This document shows positions 33,783-42,430 of a stretch of DNA of 64,000 nt, in pieces. The stretch lies in NCBI RefSeq assembly GCF_023715535.1, contig NZ_JAMBOI010000007.1:36779-100778 (forward strand). Direction: 5' to 3'. Numbering within the stretch: position 1 is the stretch's first letter; each line of letters begins with the position of its first letter. The DNA is from Sporosarcina luteola (GTDB lineage: Bacteria; Bacillota; Bacilli; Bacillales_A; Planococcaceae). Below the pieces are notes generated by a model. That model searched no databases and was not told where the DNA came from. It worked only from the letters and a program-made list of their open reading frames with translations. The translations under genes and the position numbers were made by a program.

Positions 33783-34182
33783 TGCGGTTTTGTACGATGT
33801 GCCAAACATGGCGCATGCTGTTTATTACGCAGTGCAGATGGGACTTGTGCAGTGGGATGATCCGGAAAGCCGGATTCCTTATGAGCAATTGGATTATGGG
33901 GCGATAGGGAGAATGCGGAATGAAAATTGGTTGAAGATGTGCACAGTCAAGCTTTTCGTCGTGCCGCTTGGCGAGAAACGGTTCGCGGTATATTTTGCGG
34001 ACCGAGAGGAGGAGGCGAGGAAGCAGCATCGTAGGATTTACGGCATGCCTGCTAGGCGGGTGCTCGATGTGAGCGACAAGATGGATGCGTCGGTTTATTG
34101 TGAAGAATCGAGACTATGGTGGTCGTTTTGGGAGTTTAAGCGGCAGGCGGTGGAGTTTCCTTGTTTTGTGGGGGAGTTTTAA
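33751..34182 (+). CDS. Hypothetical protein of the replication module
   Basis: A 143-residue protein beginning (TTG) ELTVKELFHDAVLYDVPN; no membrane span. It holds an MRNENWLKMC stretch and ends with WEFKRQAVEFPCFVGEF. The TTG at 33751 is chosen for GGGGAGG (33735-33741) nine bases upstream. It overlaps the helicase gene by 32 bases. A decayed copy of its last 65 bases lies at 41257, in both cases before a 21-bp repeat array. No family recognised. Confidence 0.6.
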   Translation: MELTVKELFHDAVLYDVPNMAHAVYYAVQMGLVQWDDPESRIPYEQLDYGAIGRMRNENWLKMCTVKLFVVPLGEKRFAVYFADREEEARKQHRRIYGMPARRVLDVSDKMDASVYCEESRLWWSFWEFKRQAVEFPCFVGEF

Positions 34183-34198
34183 GGGTGGGCTGGCTTGT

Positions 34199-34331
34199 TA
34201 TCGGTCAGATCTCAATGGTTATCGATCAAATTACAACTTTTATCGGTCACTTTGCGAGGGATATCGGTCAATTACCAGAAGATATCGGTCACTTTCGAGT
34301 AATTATCGTCATTTCGTGAATTTAGACCTAA
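34199..34331 (+). repeat. 21-bp tandem array 1 (5+1 units)
   Basis: Units start at 34199, 34220, 34241, 34262 and 34283, each 21 bases and beginning TATCGRTCA; a sixth unit at 34304 is shortened to TATCGTCATTTCGTGA and followed by TTTAGACCTAA. No spacers. The array begins 17 bases after the stop of the module's last gene. Confidence 0.85.
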
Positions 34332-34379
34332 GGAGGACGGGGTCAATTCAAGGTTTCTAAAATGGGGTGCCTAAAATGG

Positions 34380-34524
34380 GGTGCCTGTGTAAGACACTAT
34401 TCAGTATATACACTACAATTGTATAAAAATTAAAAGAGAAGCCGGCAAGTCCAGCTTCTCAATAGAATGATGTATACTTATTCAAATTGGTTGAATTATC
34501 ATGAATGTTTCTTACACAGGCACC
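34380..34524. repeat. Inverted-repeat element C, copy 1 (145 bp)
   Basis: Perfect 14-base terminal inverted repeats GGTGCCTGTGTAAG (34380-34393) and CTTACACAGGCACC (34511-34524). The interior is AT-rich, non-coding, with ACTACAATTGTATAAA and a short hairpin. Related copies at 52361 and 57442. It looks like a miniature non-autonomous element. Confidence 0.7.
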
Positions 34525-34546
34525 GTCAAAAGTGGCACCGTCAAAT

Positions 34547-35737
34547 TCACTTAGGTGCCAACAAGTTGATTGTTGTGATGATGATCGGTGCGCTGAAGAC
34601 GACGTCCATTAGAAACGCGCCTACGATCGGTACGACTAGGAACGCGGTGCGTGAAGGTCCGAACTTATTGACAGTTGCACCCATATTGGCCATCGCGTTT
34701 GGTGTGGCACCGAGTCCATGTCCAAGGAAACCGGAAATCATTACCGCTGCGTCATAATCCTTGCCGAGTGCTCGGAACATGATGAACACGGAGAATCCGA
34801 CAATGAAGACCACTTGAACGAAGATAATGCCGATGAGCGGAAGTGCTAGACCCGCGAGTTCCCATAGTTTAATGCTCATGAGTGCCATGGATAGGAAGAT
34901 GGCGAGTGACACGTCTCCGATCAGATTGATTTCCTTCATGTTGACAGTTCCCGGCAGGAAACGGTCCATGATGTTGCGGATGAGCACCGCGAAGAACATT
35001 GCGCCTATATAACCGGGCAAGACAAAGCCGGTTGCTTCGGTGAACAGGTCGCCAAGGACTATTCCGCCTGCCATCGCTAATGTGATCATTGTCACTTGAA
35101 TCATGAATGAATGTTGGCTGATCGGCTTTTCATCCTCTTCCATATACTCAGCCACTACGCCTTCTTGCGGTTTCAGGCCATGTTTGCCAATTAGGTGCCG
35201 GGCGATCGGACCGCCTGACAGGCTGCCGCAAATCAAACCTAGTGTTGCTGCTGCCATCCCGATTGTCACAGCGGATGTGATACCGAGACCCTCTATCGTC
35301 TGACCGTATGCAGCCGCTCCTCCGTGTCCTCCGCTCATCGAAACAGCGCCGCTCATTACGCCAAGCAGCGGATCAATATTGAACACTTTTGCAAGTGAGA
35401 CGCCGATGACGTTCTGCATGAAAACGGTTACGCCACACAGCAGTAAATAGATGAGTAGTAGCTTGCCGCCAAGTTTGATCAGCTTAAAACTTGCACCCAG
35501 TCCAACTGTCGTGAAAAAGGCTACCATGAACAAGGACTGCAAGGATGTATCCAATGAAATCTCGATAATGCCGGTAGATTTCAAAATGAGCGCGACAATC
35601 GCGAACAGTAGACCGCCAACGACCGGCGCAGGAATGAGGAACCGGTCAAGGATGCCGATCCGGTTGACAAGCGCTGTGCCGAGCAGGTACAGTGCCGCCG
35701 CTAGAAATAAGGTTGATATCTGGTTGAGTTCAATCAT
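34547..35737 (-). CDS. gltS: Sodium/glutamate symporter
   Basis: A 396-residue GltS: two inverted halves with FLIPAPVVGGLLF near the N-terminus, SGGHGGAAAYG in the first re-entrant loop and GLGATPNAMANMG in the second. Imports glutamate with Na+. AAAGGAAAGGTG precedes the ATG. Single gene; element C copy 1 lies right after its stop. Confidence 0.93.
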   Translation of the reverse strand: MIELNQISTLFLAAALYLLGTALVNRIGILDRFLIPAPVVGGLLFAIVALILKSTGIIEISLDTSLQSLFMVAFFTTVGLGASFKLIKLGGKLLLIYLLLCGVTVFMQNVIGVSLAKVFNIDPLLGVMSGAVSMSGGHGGAAAYGQTIEGLGITSAVTIGMAAATLGLICGSLSGGPIARHLIGKHGLKPQEGVVAEYMEEDEKPISQHSFMIQVTMITLAMAGGIVLGDLFTEATGFVLPGYIGAMFFAVLIRNIMDRFLPGTVNMKEINLIGDVSLAIFLSMALMSIKLWELAGLALPLIGIIFVQVVFIVGFSVFIMFRALGKDYDAAVMISGFLGHGLGATPNAMANMGATVNKFGPSRTAFLVVPIVGAFLMDVVFSAPIIITTINLLAPK

Positions 35738-35983
35738 GCAAGTTCACCTTTCCTTTACATTGAGAGGATGATTGGATGCAGCTACTTCCTCTCCTATAGT
35801 CAGGCCTTATCTGTGTACGATACCCGTTTCAGGATATTAAACACGCATAACCCATCCTTAAAAGGTAACAAATCTATAGCCAACTTGGAACAGTATAGGA
35901 ATAAAAAATTGTCTTGGCAATTTTCTTGGAAAATAAATAAATTGAACCCAACCAACCGGGTTCGCATAATTGCATTTTTATTT
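35738..35983. other. Intergenic region
   Basis: Between the divergent gltS and the SLH gene. No gene seen; the ECF promoter begins at 35984. Confidence 0.4.
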
Positions 35984-36009
35984 TGAAACTTTTCTTAAAA
36001 TCTCGCGTC
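35984..36009 (+). promoter_or_regulatory. ECF sigma promoter 2
   Basis: TGAAAC (35984-35989), 16 bases, CGTC (36006-36009), continuing TGTACGTTG. Lies 51 bases before the start codon of the SLH gene at 36060. Confidence 0.8.
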
Positions 36010-36059
36010 TGTACGTTGTTAAAGATAGAATCATATAAAACGGAAAGGTTGGGAGATAA

Positions 36060-37556
36060 ATGAAGAAACTACTTACAGCATTTTTCGCACTGGTTCTGGC
36101 GTTCAGTTTTCTGCTGCCCGGCACTGCAGCAGGCGAATCTAAATTCTCTGATGTACCGCCGACGAAGCATTTTGCAGAAGCGGTGAATGAACTTGCTGAA
36201 CGCAATGTCATTGGAGGGTATCCGGATGGCACGTTCAAGCCGGGCAATCCGATTACCCGGGGGCAGGCCGCGGCGATCATTGCAAAGTTGATCGGGTTAG
36301 ATACGGAGAAGGTGAAGGATCCGGGGTTCAAGGATGTCACTTCGGCGAACGGCTATTACAAGGCGATTGCTGCGTTGGCGGAAAAGGAAATCATCGGAGG
36401 CTACGCGGATGGAAGTTACGGTCCGAATGAACCAATCAAGCGAGGGCAAATGGCATCGATTCTTGTAAAAGCATTCGATCTGCCGCGTTATGATATTCCA
36501 GAGCACGAAAATCCGTTCAAGGACGTGAAACAGTACGTGTCACACAGCCCGAACATCTTGATTATCTATCGACTCGGCATCACGACTGGAACGTCTTCGA
36601 CAACCTTCAGCCCGAATGCCTCCATCACGAGGGGACAGGCGGCCAAATTGATGAAGGCAGCCGAAGAAGCGAAACCACAGATGAAGACACTCCAGGCAAG
36701 TGATTTTGGCTGGAAAAAGATTGAGTGGTTCAAAGACAATGAGAAAAATCCGGGAGTCTTCAAGGCGGCATTGGTGACGGGCAGGAACACGCCGGCAGGC
36801 TACACGGGCGACCGTCTGCAGCTTGTCCCGCTGAAGGAAGGGACCGGCACGCTTAGCTTCGGTGAAGGTAGTGTCTATCTCCCGGATGAGGTGAAACATA
36901 AAAAATATTATGTCCATGTCAAGAAAACTAATGGCGAATGGGAGTTGACACTGGAAGAGACGGATGAACTGCTCCCGACGGCCGCTGCACTAGGAATGAC
37001 GCTTGAACAGACGCAACAGGCGGAACGGGTCTCCCTTTCGACGATGGAGGGTGAAAAACTGACAGATAGCGCGGTGTTCAAGCATTGTAAAAGGGGTCTG
37101 TATGATGAAAATATCTGCATCGATATTGAAAAACCAGGCCAATACATCGCTACCGTCTACTATAAGGGCGGCAAGGAAATCCGATACGGTATAGAGGCGA
37201 AGCAAGAAACAGCCCACTTCTACTATTACATCCAGACGTTGCAGGAAAGAACGACTCACTCGGTCGACTTGAGTAATAACAAATCCTACTCTGTAAAGCC
37301 CGGATACAAAATCGGAACGTTTACAATCCCGAAAGATTCCGAGCAGATCGCCGGTGTTACGAGAGAGAAAGGCACCAACATATTCCACGCAGAAGCAAAG
37401 AAAGCCGGCATGTTTGAAGTGATATTCCCTGACGACCGCGTCCTCGCTTACGCTGACAGCGCGGTCTACTTTGAAGGTGTCAGGGTAAATGTTCAGCAAT
37501 TGGGAACTATTTTAAGCGTAACGGTAGAGCCTTATTTGCATGATTATTGGATGTGA
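36060..37556 (+). CDS. SLH-domain surface protein 1
   Basis: A 498-residue secreted protein: signal peptide (1-24), three SLH domains (about 28-195; FSDVPPTKHFAEAVNELAER, GGYPDGTFKPGNPITRGQAA, and two more) which hold the protein on pyruvylated wall polymer, then a 300-residue C-terminal region of unknown type (TGDRLQLVPLKEGTGTL; KYYVHVKK). GGGAGATAA precedes the ATG. A paralog at 42431 shares layout and ECF promoter. Array 2 begins 38 bases after the stop. Confidence 0.85.
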   Translation: MKKLLTAFFALVLAFSFLLPGTAAGESKFSDVPPTKHFAEAVNELAERNVIGGYPDGTFKPGNPITRGQAAAIIAKLIGLDTEKVKDPGFKDVTSANGYYKAIAALAEKEIIGGYADGSYGPNEPIKRGQMASILVKAFDLPRYDIPEHENPFKDVKQYVSHSPNILIIYRLGITTGTSSTTFSPNASITRGQAAKLMKAAEEAKPQMKTLQASDFGWKKIEWFKDNEKNPGVFKAALVTGRNTPAGYTGDRLQLVPLKEGTGTLSFGEGSVYLPDEVKHKKYYVHVKKTNGEWELTLEETDELLPTAAALGMTLEQTQQAERVSLSTMEGEKLTDSAVFKHCKRGLYDENICIDIEKPGQYIATVYYKGGKEIRYGIEAKQETAHFYYYIQTLQERTTHSVDLSNNKSYSVKPGYKIGTFTIPKDSEQIAGVTREKGTNIFHAEAKKAGMFEVIFPDDRVLAYADSAVYFEGVRVNVQQLGTILSVTVEPYLHDYWM

Positions 37557-37593
37557 TGAATAGGAAACGCCATGTTACATTTTCGGGAAGTGA

Positions 37594-37724
37594 TATCGAT
37601 CATTTCCCGCGTGTTATCGTTCATTTCCCAGAAGTTATCGATCAATTCGCGGGAGATATCGATCATTTCCCAAGAGATATCAATCATTTCCCGAGTTATA
37701 TTGTCATTTCGGGACTTTAGACCC
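37594..37724 (+). repeat. 21-bp tandem array 2 (5+1 units)
   Basis: Units start at 37594, 37615, 37636, 37657 and 37678, consensus TATCGATCATTTCCC plus six variable bases; end unit at 37699 is TATTGTCATTTCGGGACTTT. Same orientation and unit number as the other arrays. Confidence 0.85.
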
Positions 37725-37785
37725 GACATAAATACAATTGGGTTAAATAAAAAACGTGCTAGTTGAGCAAAATAATGAAGTTTCC

Positions 37786-37830
37786 AAACACCGCCCTTTG
37801 CTTTTAATCAAAGGGAGGTGTTTTTTTTTT
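37786..37830 (+). terminator. Rho-independent terminator
   Basis: AAACACCGCCCTTTG pairs with CAAAGGGAGGTGTTT (one mismatch), then a run of Ts. It would end transcripts from the SLH gene after array 2. The following bases to 38110 contain only the promoter area of the next operon. Confidence 0.8.
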
Positions 37831-38110
37831 AGTTTGTGAGGAGATGTAACTGAAGTACTGTCACAAAACAACAATTCATTACTTTCATTACGGAACAAAG
37901 ATTCCTGAAAAGTAAATATGTTTGTAGAGTAGTTACATATAATTAAAAAATTAATAATGTCCAAATATCCTTGCGCCTAATTTGGCACTGCTGTATAGTG
38001 GTAAGAATCAAAACAGTCAGACAATAATGTTTATATATAGCAATAGTTTTATCTATCGGAATAAAATACTATTATGGTTGCATCTGACAACCTTGGAAGG
38101 AGAGTTTTAA

Positions 38111-38824
38111 ATGCCGGGAAATGTAATGAATATCGCTAGCAGCAATATCGTCTGGATCGTTGCTTTCTTCGTAATGGGTGTCGTGATTTTTCAAGCAATC
38201 ATGTTCATGAACATTGCTAAAAAAGCCGCCCCTGATGCAGGATTAACGCCTACGGAAGTGTCAAGAGCGATTAGGACAGGCTTCATTAGCTCACTTGGAC
38301 CTTCGTTTGGGATTGCAATTGTTATCGTTTCGTTAATCGCACTCCTTGGTCCACCTATAACAATGATGCGAATCGGTATTATCGGATCCGCGGCAACAGA
38401 AACGGCGGCTGCTCATATCGGTGCGAAGGCTTTCGGCGTTGAGCTAGGGGGCGCTGGATTTACTGAAAAAGCGTTTGCGACTGTCGTTTGGACGATGTGT
38501 TTAGGTGGAATGGGTTGGCTCCTCGTCACATTTCTTTTCACAAAATCTCTTGGAAAAGCAGAGAAGGCAATCCGTAGGAAAAACCCTAAAGCGGTTGCAA
38601 GTATTTCTTTAGCAGCCATGCTTGGGGCATTCGGATATTTAGCAAGCGAACAAATGCTTAAAGGATTGGGCTTTTTCTTTGCAGGAATCGCCTCACTCGG
38701 AATCATGATTATCTGTATGTCAATTGCCGAAAAGAAAAATATAAGTTGGCTGCGAGAGTGGTCACTTGGAATTTCAATGGTTTGTGGAATGATTGCCGGA
38801 ACGATGGTCATTGCTCTTACCTAG
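38111..38824 (+). CDS. DUF5058 membrane protein
   Basis: A 237-residue polytopic membrane protein with about six spans; IVWIVAFFVMGVVIFQAIMF, GFISSLGPSFGIAIVIVSL and MRIGIIGSAATETAAAHIGA mark the DUF5058 family. AAGGAGAG precedes the ATG. It forms an operon with a second membrane protein (33 bases later) and an M20 hydrolase. The pair is probably a transporter or permease for the substrate of that hydrolase; inferred from context. Confidence 0.75.
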   Translation: MPGNVMNIASSNIVWIVAFFVMGVVIFQAIMFMNIAKKAAPDAGLTPTEVSRAIRTGFISSLGPSFGIAIVIVSLIALLGPPITMMRIGIIGSAATETAAAHIGAKAFGVELGGAGFTEKAFATVVWTMCLGGMGWLLVTFLFTKSLGKAEKAIRRKNPKAVASISLAAMLGAFGYLASEQMLKGLGFFFAGIASLGIMIICMSIAEKKNISWLREWSLGISMVCGMIAGTMVIALT

Positions 38825-38857
38825 AAAATTACTTTCTATAGTTAAGGAGGAATGAAA

Positions 38858-39574
38858 ATGAGCATGAGTCAAGAGGTTGTTCGTACAGCTTCCAAAGCAA
38901 AACCTGAGCCTGTTAGTAGTTCAATGACGAGGTTTCATGAACAGTCCCACTTCTGGGGTCGCTTAACTATTTTATTAGTAATGATTGCTTCAGTAGGATT
39001 GCCGATGTACTTGTCGTTCGTACTCGGTGCCCACCCGGGATGGGGCGCGATTTTTGCCGGCCTCCTAGGTTATGCAGCGTTTATAGGCGTGTTATGGATT
39101 GTTGAACCTGTCACGTACTTCCCGATTCTCGGGATCGGCGGAACGTATATCGCCTTTTTATCGGGTAATATTGCGAATCTATGTGTCCCTTGTTCATCAG
39201 CTGCCCAGAAAGCTGTCGGTGCTGAACTTGGAACGCAAAAAGCTGAAATAGCTGGAGTACTCGGTATTGCACTCGCTTCTTTAACGAATACAATCATTAT
39301 TATTTTAACTGTTTTGGGCGGGACGTTTATCGTCAACTTAATCCCCGCATCTATCCAACAGTCATTTGTATTCGTCCTTCCTGCTATTTTTGGTGCAGTG
39401 TTAGGTCAATTTGCTTTCAGTAAACCTAAATACGGAGTCATGGCGGTACTAATTGGGATAGGGGTCTTTTTCTCACCAATCCCATCATTAATAAAGATTG
39501 CTTCTTGTGTTGCGATTTCGATCGCTGTCATTTATAACGTGGAAAAAGCTAAGGATAAGAAGGCTAATGGGTAA
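38858..39574 (+). CDS. Membrane protein, partner of DUF5058 protein
   Basis: A 238-residue polytopic protein with about six spans after a 40-residue cytoplasmic N-terminus. A conserved-looking central SGNIANLCVPCSSAAQKAVG contains CxxC next to a membrane segment. ATG 38858 has GGAGG seven bases upstream; ATG 38852 is too close. Family name not recalled with certainty. Likely works as a complex with the preceding protein. Confidence 0.7.
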   Translation: MSMSQEVVRTASKAKPEPVSSSMTRFHEQSHFWGRLTILLVMIASVGLPMYLSFVLGAHPGWGAIFAGLLGYAAFIGVLWIVEPVTYFPILGIGGTYIAFLSGNIANLCVPCSSAAQKAVGAELGTQKAEIAGVLGIALASLTNTIIIILTVLGGTFIVNLIPASIQQSFVFVLPAIFGAVLGQFAFSKPKYGVMAVLIGIGVFFSPIPSLIKIASCVAISIAVIYNVEKAKDKKANG

Positions 39575-39589
39575 GGGGGCAAATGATAA

Positions 39590-40852
39590 ATGGTAAATAC
39601 GAGTCTGCAAAAACTAACAATCAATCAAAAACGATTACAAGAAAATATGGATCAGCTCGCTGAAATAGGTAAATTTGGTGAAACTGGCGTATGCCGATTG
39701 GCTTTGTCAAAGGAATATAAAGAAGGAATAGAGCTTGTGAAGCGGTGGATGGAAGAAGCCGGCTTACAAACGAAAGTAGATAACTTCGGGAATTTGGTTG
39801 GCCGACTGGAAGGAAAAAATCCTGATGCGCCCATTTTGATGCTCGGCTCACACATCGACTCACAGCCTTCAGGTGGCCGATTTGACGGTCCCATCGGTGT
39901 GCTGGGCGGATTAGAAGTTGTCCAAACGATGCAAGAACAAAACATTACGCCTGAAATGCCAATCGAAATTATGGCGTTTTGCGATGAAGAAGGATTCCGT
40001 TTCAATAAAGGGTTATTCGGATCCAGGGGGATTACCGGGCAATTAGATGAAGGTGAACTTGACCGTTCCGATAAAGATGGGGTAACAAGACGAGAAGCGT
40101 TACTTGAATTTGGCGCTGACCCTGACCAGCTCACTGCTTCAGAATACCCAAAAGGATCGATTGATACTTATATCGAAATGCATATTGAACAAGGGCCTGT
40201 TTTAGAGGAAGTTAATGCTCCTGTAGGAATTGTTACAGGGATTTCTGGGCCACTCTGGCTAACCATAGAACTGACTGGATCTGCGGGACATGCTGGTACC
40301 GTTCCTATGAAGTTACGAAAAGACGCGTTAGTTGGTGCAGCTGAAATCATTTCTGGATTGAAGGAAATCGTAACGCAAGATCCAGATGCCCCGACTGTCG
40401 GCACAGTTGGTAACTTAACAATTTCCCCAAACGCGAGAGCAATTGTTCCAGCAAAGGTTACCTTTACGATTGACTTACGAGACATTAACTTAGATCGGCG
40501 CAATCGATATGAAGCACAATTACGTGGTCACATTGAAAAAACCGCCGAAGAAAATGGTCTGCAGTATACGATTTCCGAAGATACGAATATCTTTCCAGAA
40601 CCGTGCAGTGAGGATATTTTAGATGTTATGCGTGAAGAGAGTAAAGCGATGGGACTGGAAGTTGTTCCGGAACTAATTAGCGGAGCTTTCCACGATGCAC
40701 TCTCTATGGCGCAAGATTGTAAAATTGCTATGATTTTTGTTCGATCTAAAGACGGCGTCAGTCATGACCCGGCAGAATTTTCGACCTACGAGGACATTGC
40801 TGTCGGGACTGAGTTGTTGTATAAAACAGCTGTTAAAATAGCGACTAAATAA
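39590..40852 (+). CDS. M20-family amidohydrolase (N-carbamoyl-amino-acid hydrolase / allantoate amidohydrolase type)
   Basis: A 420-residue metal-dependent hydrolase. Metal motifs: LGSHIDSQPSGGRFDG, CDEEGFRF and MHIEQGPVLEE, with the dimerisation domain GSAGHAGTVPMKLRKDAL, and a late SGAFHDALSMA. These fit the hydantoinase/carbamoylase (HyuC/AllC) branch, which releases CO2 and NH3 from N-carbamoyl amino acids or ureidoglycine-type compounds. AAGGGGGC precedes the ATG. Last gene of the operon, before a terminator. Confidence 0.88.
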   Translation: MVNTSLQKLTINQKRLQENMDQLAEIGKFGETGVCRLALSKEYKEGIELVKRWMEEAGLQTKVDNFGNLVGRLEGKNPDAPILMLGSHIDSQPSGGRFDGPIGVLGGLEVVQTMQEQNITPEMPIEIMAFCDEEGFRFNKGLFGSRGITGQLDEGELDRSDKDGVTRREALLEFGADPDQLTASEYPKGSIDTYIEMHIEQGPVLEEVNAPVGIVTGISGPLWLTIELTGSAGHAGTVPMKLRKDALVGAAEIISGLKEIVTQDPDAPTVGTVGNLTISPNARAIVPAKVTFTIDLRDINLDRRNRYEAQLRGHIEKTAEENGLQYTISEDTNIFPEPCSEDILDVMREESKAMGLEVVPELISGAFHDALSMAQDCKIAMIFVRSKDGVSHDPAEFSTYEDIAVGTELLYKTAVKIATK

Positions 40853-40863
40853 AAGACAAAATG

Positions 40864-40919
40864 GCACATTATCTCGGTTTCCTGTTTGACCCAGGGAAAT
40901 CCGAAATAATGTGCTTTTT
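40864..40919 (+). terminator. Terminator of the amidohydrolase operon
   Basis: GCACATTAT pairs with ATAATGTGC, with inner TCGG/CCGA, then TTTTT. Confidence 0.8.
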
Positions 40920-40938
40920 GTTAACTTCAAACGTGAAA

Positions 40939-41211
40939 TCATTTTTCCAAACTGAGATACCTTTTGAGAGGAAACTTGCTGCTATTATATTCAATCCACT
41001 TTTCCAACTCTCTTTCGACAGCCCTGTTTTGCCATTCAAACCATACCTCTGAACATTCACCGCAATGGCTTTCCACTCCACTATTATTATGGGAATCTCT
41101 AAAGGTGAAAAAGGTGGTTTTGCGACAGATAAAGCAAAATACTTTTTTATCCTCGTAATATTTATGTGCCAAGAGAATCAACTCCTCAACTTTTAAACTC
41201 ATTATTTCCAT
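40939..41211 (-). CDS. Small zinc-ribbon-like protein
   Basis: A 90-residue protein with CFIC near residue 27 and CGEC near residue 51, a possible zinc ribbon, followed by VWFEWQNRAVERELEKWIEY, a helical tail. The ribosome site is poor, and ATG codons at 41211 and 41202 are both possible. No neighbour on the same strand. Function unknown. Confidence 0.5.
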   Translation of the reverse strand: MEIMSLKVEELILLAHKYYEDKKVFCFICRKTTFFTFRDSHNNSGVESHCGECSEVWFEWQNRAVERELEKWIEYNSSKFPLKRYLSLEK

Positions 41212-41256
41212 TTTTAATTTATTTAATACGAAAATAGAAGGTTTAAAGTCTGAGGT

Positions 41257-41325
41257 ATGGTAGTGGTTTCGGGAGTTGAGGCGGCCAGGGGTGGAGTTTC
41301 CTTGTTTGTGGGGGAAGATTGGAAA
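41257..41325 (+). pseudogene. Decayed 3' end of the replication-module gene
   Basis: TATGGTAGTGG...TTTCGGGAGTTGAGGCGG...GTGGAGTTTCCTTG...TTTGTGGGGGA is about 85% identical to 34118-34180, the end of the gene at 33751, with at least one deletion. It stands 12 bases before array 3, as the intact gene stands before array 1. Confidence 0.65.
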
Positions 41326-41337
41326 GAGCTAGAATAA

Positions 41338-41470
41338 TATCGTTCATTTCCCACGAGTTATCGTTCATTTCCCATAGGGTATCGATCATTTCGCGGAGGA
41401 TATCGATTATTCCCCAACATATATCGATCATTTCCCGAGTTATATTGTCATTTTGTGACTATTGAACTAA
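41338..41470 (+). repeat. 21-bp tandem array 3 (5+1 units)
   Basis: Units start at 41338, 41359, 41380, 41401 and 41422 (TATCGTTCATTTCCC or TATCGATCATTTC types); end unit at 41443 is TATTGTCATTTTGTGAC followed by TATTGAACTAA. Confidence 0.85.
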
Positions 41471-41539
41471 AGGGTGAAAGGGTTCAAACTGGAAAATGGA
41501 GACGAAAAATGGTTTTAGGGTACACATTCTAGAAAACAA

Positions 41540-41578
41540 GAAAACCACCCGTGCGCTGTAGCAAGCACAAGGGTGGTT
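41540..41578. repeat. Hairpin repeat B, copy 4
   Basis: GAAAACCACCC pairs with GGGTGGTTC, loop with GCGCTG...CAAGC. The upstream ACACATTCTAGAAAACAAG equals that of copy 1. Confidence 0.7.
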
Positions 41579-41642
41579 CGACTAAAAAATAACGTATTTC
41601 CATGATCCTGAAAAAGTAAAAGCTGTATAGACAACTAACACA

Positions 41643-42224
41643 TTACTCATACTTCCCCCTCAACGGGACAAACCTCACTTCCTCCAGCACTGTCGTATCA
41701 ATCTTTCCTTCTTTATCCTTTTCCAACAGCAGAAGCTCCTGTAGAAGCGGTGTACCTACCGGAATGATCATTTTTCCTCCGGGTGCTAGTTGGTCAATGA
41801 GCTCGTCTGGCACTTGGGCAGCAGCCGCCGTCACCATAATTCGGTCATACGGAGCGTTTTCTTCCCAACCTGTGCTGCCGTCATCCAACTTGAAATGGAT
41901 GTTGGAGAAGCCGGCTTTTTCTAATCGTTCCTTTGCCCGTTCATGCAAGGCGGCGATTCGTTCAATTGTATAAACGGAGTCTGAGAAGGCGGCGAGCAGG
42001 GCGGTTTGGTAGCCGGATCCGGTTCCGATTTCGAGCACTTTTGAACCGGGCTGCAAATCGAGGGCCAATGTCATTTCAAGTACGAGGGAAGGTTGGGAAA
42101 TCGTTTGTTCATGCCCGATTGGAATGGCCTCGTCCATATAGGCGAATTCTTTGAGTTCATCCATGAAAAAGCTGCGATCAAGTTTTTGAAAATAGGTAAG
42201 GATGTCTTCGTTTTGATTGGTCAT
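41643..42224 (-). CDS. pcm: Protein-L-isoaspartate O-methyltransferase
   Basis: A 193-residue PCMT: GHEQTISQPSLVLEM substrate loop, VLEIGTGSGYQTALLA for SAM binding, DRIMVTAAAAQVPDELIDQL and GGKMIIPVG. It repairs isoaspartyl residues in aged proteins, which suits a spore former. GAAGGGGC precedes the ATG. Single gene on the minus strand. Confidence 0.9.
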   Translation of the reverse strand: MTNQNEDILTYFQKLDRSFFMDELKEFAYMDEAIPIGHEQTISQPSLVLEMTLALDLQPGSKVLEIGTGSGYQTALLAAFSDSVYTIERIAALHERAKERLEKAGFSNIHFKLDDGSTGWEENAPYDRIMVTAAAAQVPDELIDQLAPGGKMIIPVGTPLLQELLLLEKDKEGKIDTTVLEEVRFVPLRGKYE

Positions 42225-42353
42225 TGTAGTATGCCCCTTCAGCTATATAGTTGGTTACCCATTTCCTCTATTGGGCAGTTGTAAACAATATACATAAGCT
42301 AACATGGTCATTACTTCCACAAATGAACATCTTTTATTCTTTCTATATTTCTT

Positions 42354-42379
42354 TGAAACTTTTCCAGGAATCTCTCGTC
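42354..42379 (+). promoter_or_regulatory. ECF sigma promoter 3
   Basis: TGAAAC (42354-42359), 16 bases, CGTC (42376-42379), continuing TGTACGTTG. Lies 51 bases before the SLH gene at 42431, the same spacing as promoter 2. Confidence 0.8.
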
Positions 42380-42430
42380 TGTACGTTGGTTGCAAGATAG
42401 ATACATAAGAAACAGAGAGGGTGGCAACAA

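Noticed and set aside
34085..34360. ORF through array 1 with YRS-heptad peptide repeats; similar frames through arrays 2, 3 and 4
   Set aside because: A 21-base unit keeps any open frame in register, so heptad peptides arise automatically. The frames lack ribosome sites, differ in strand between arrays, and the start falls inside another gene for array 1.
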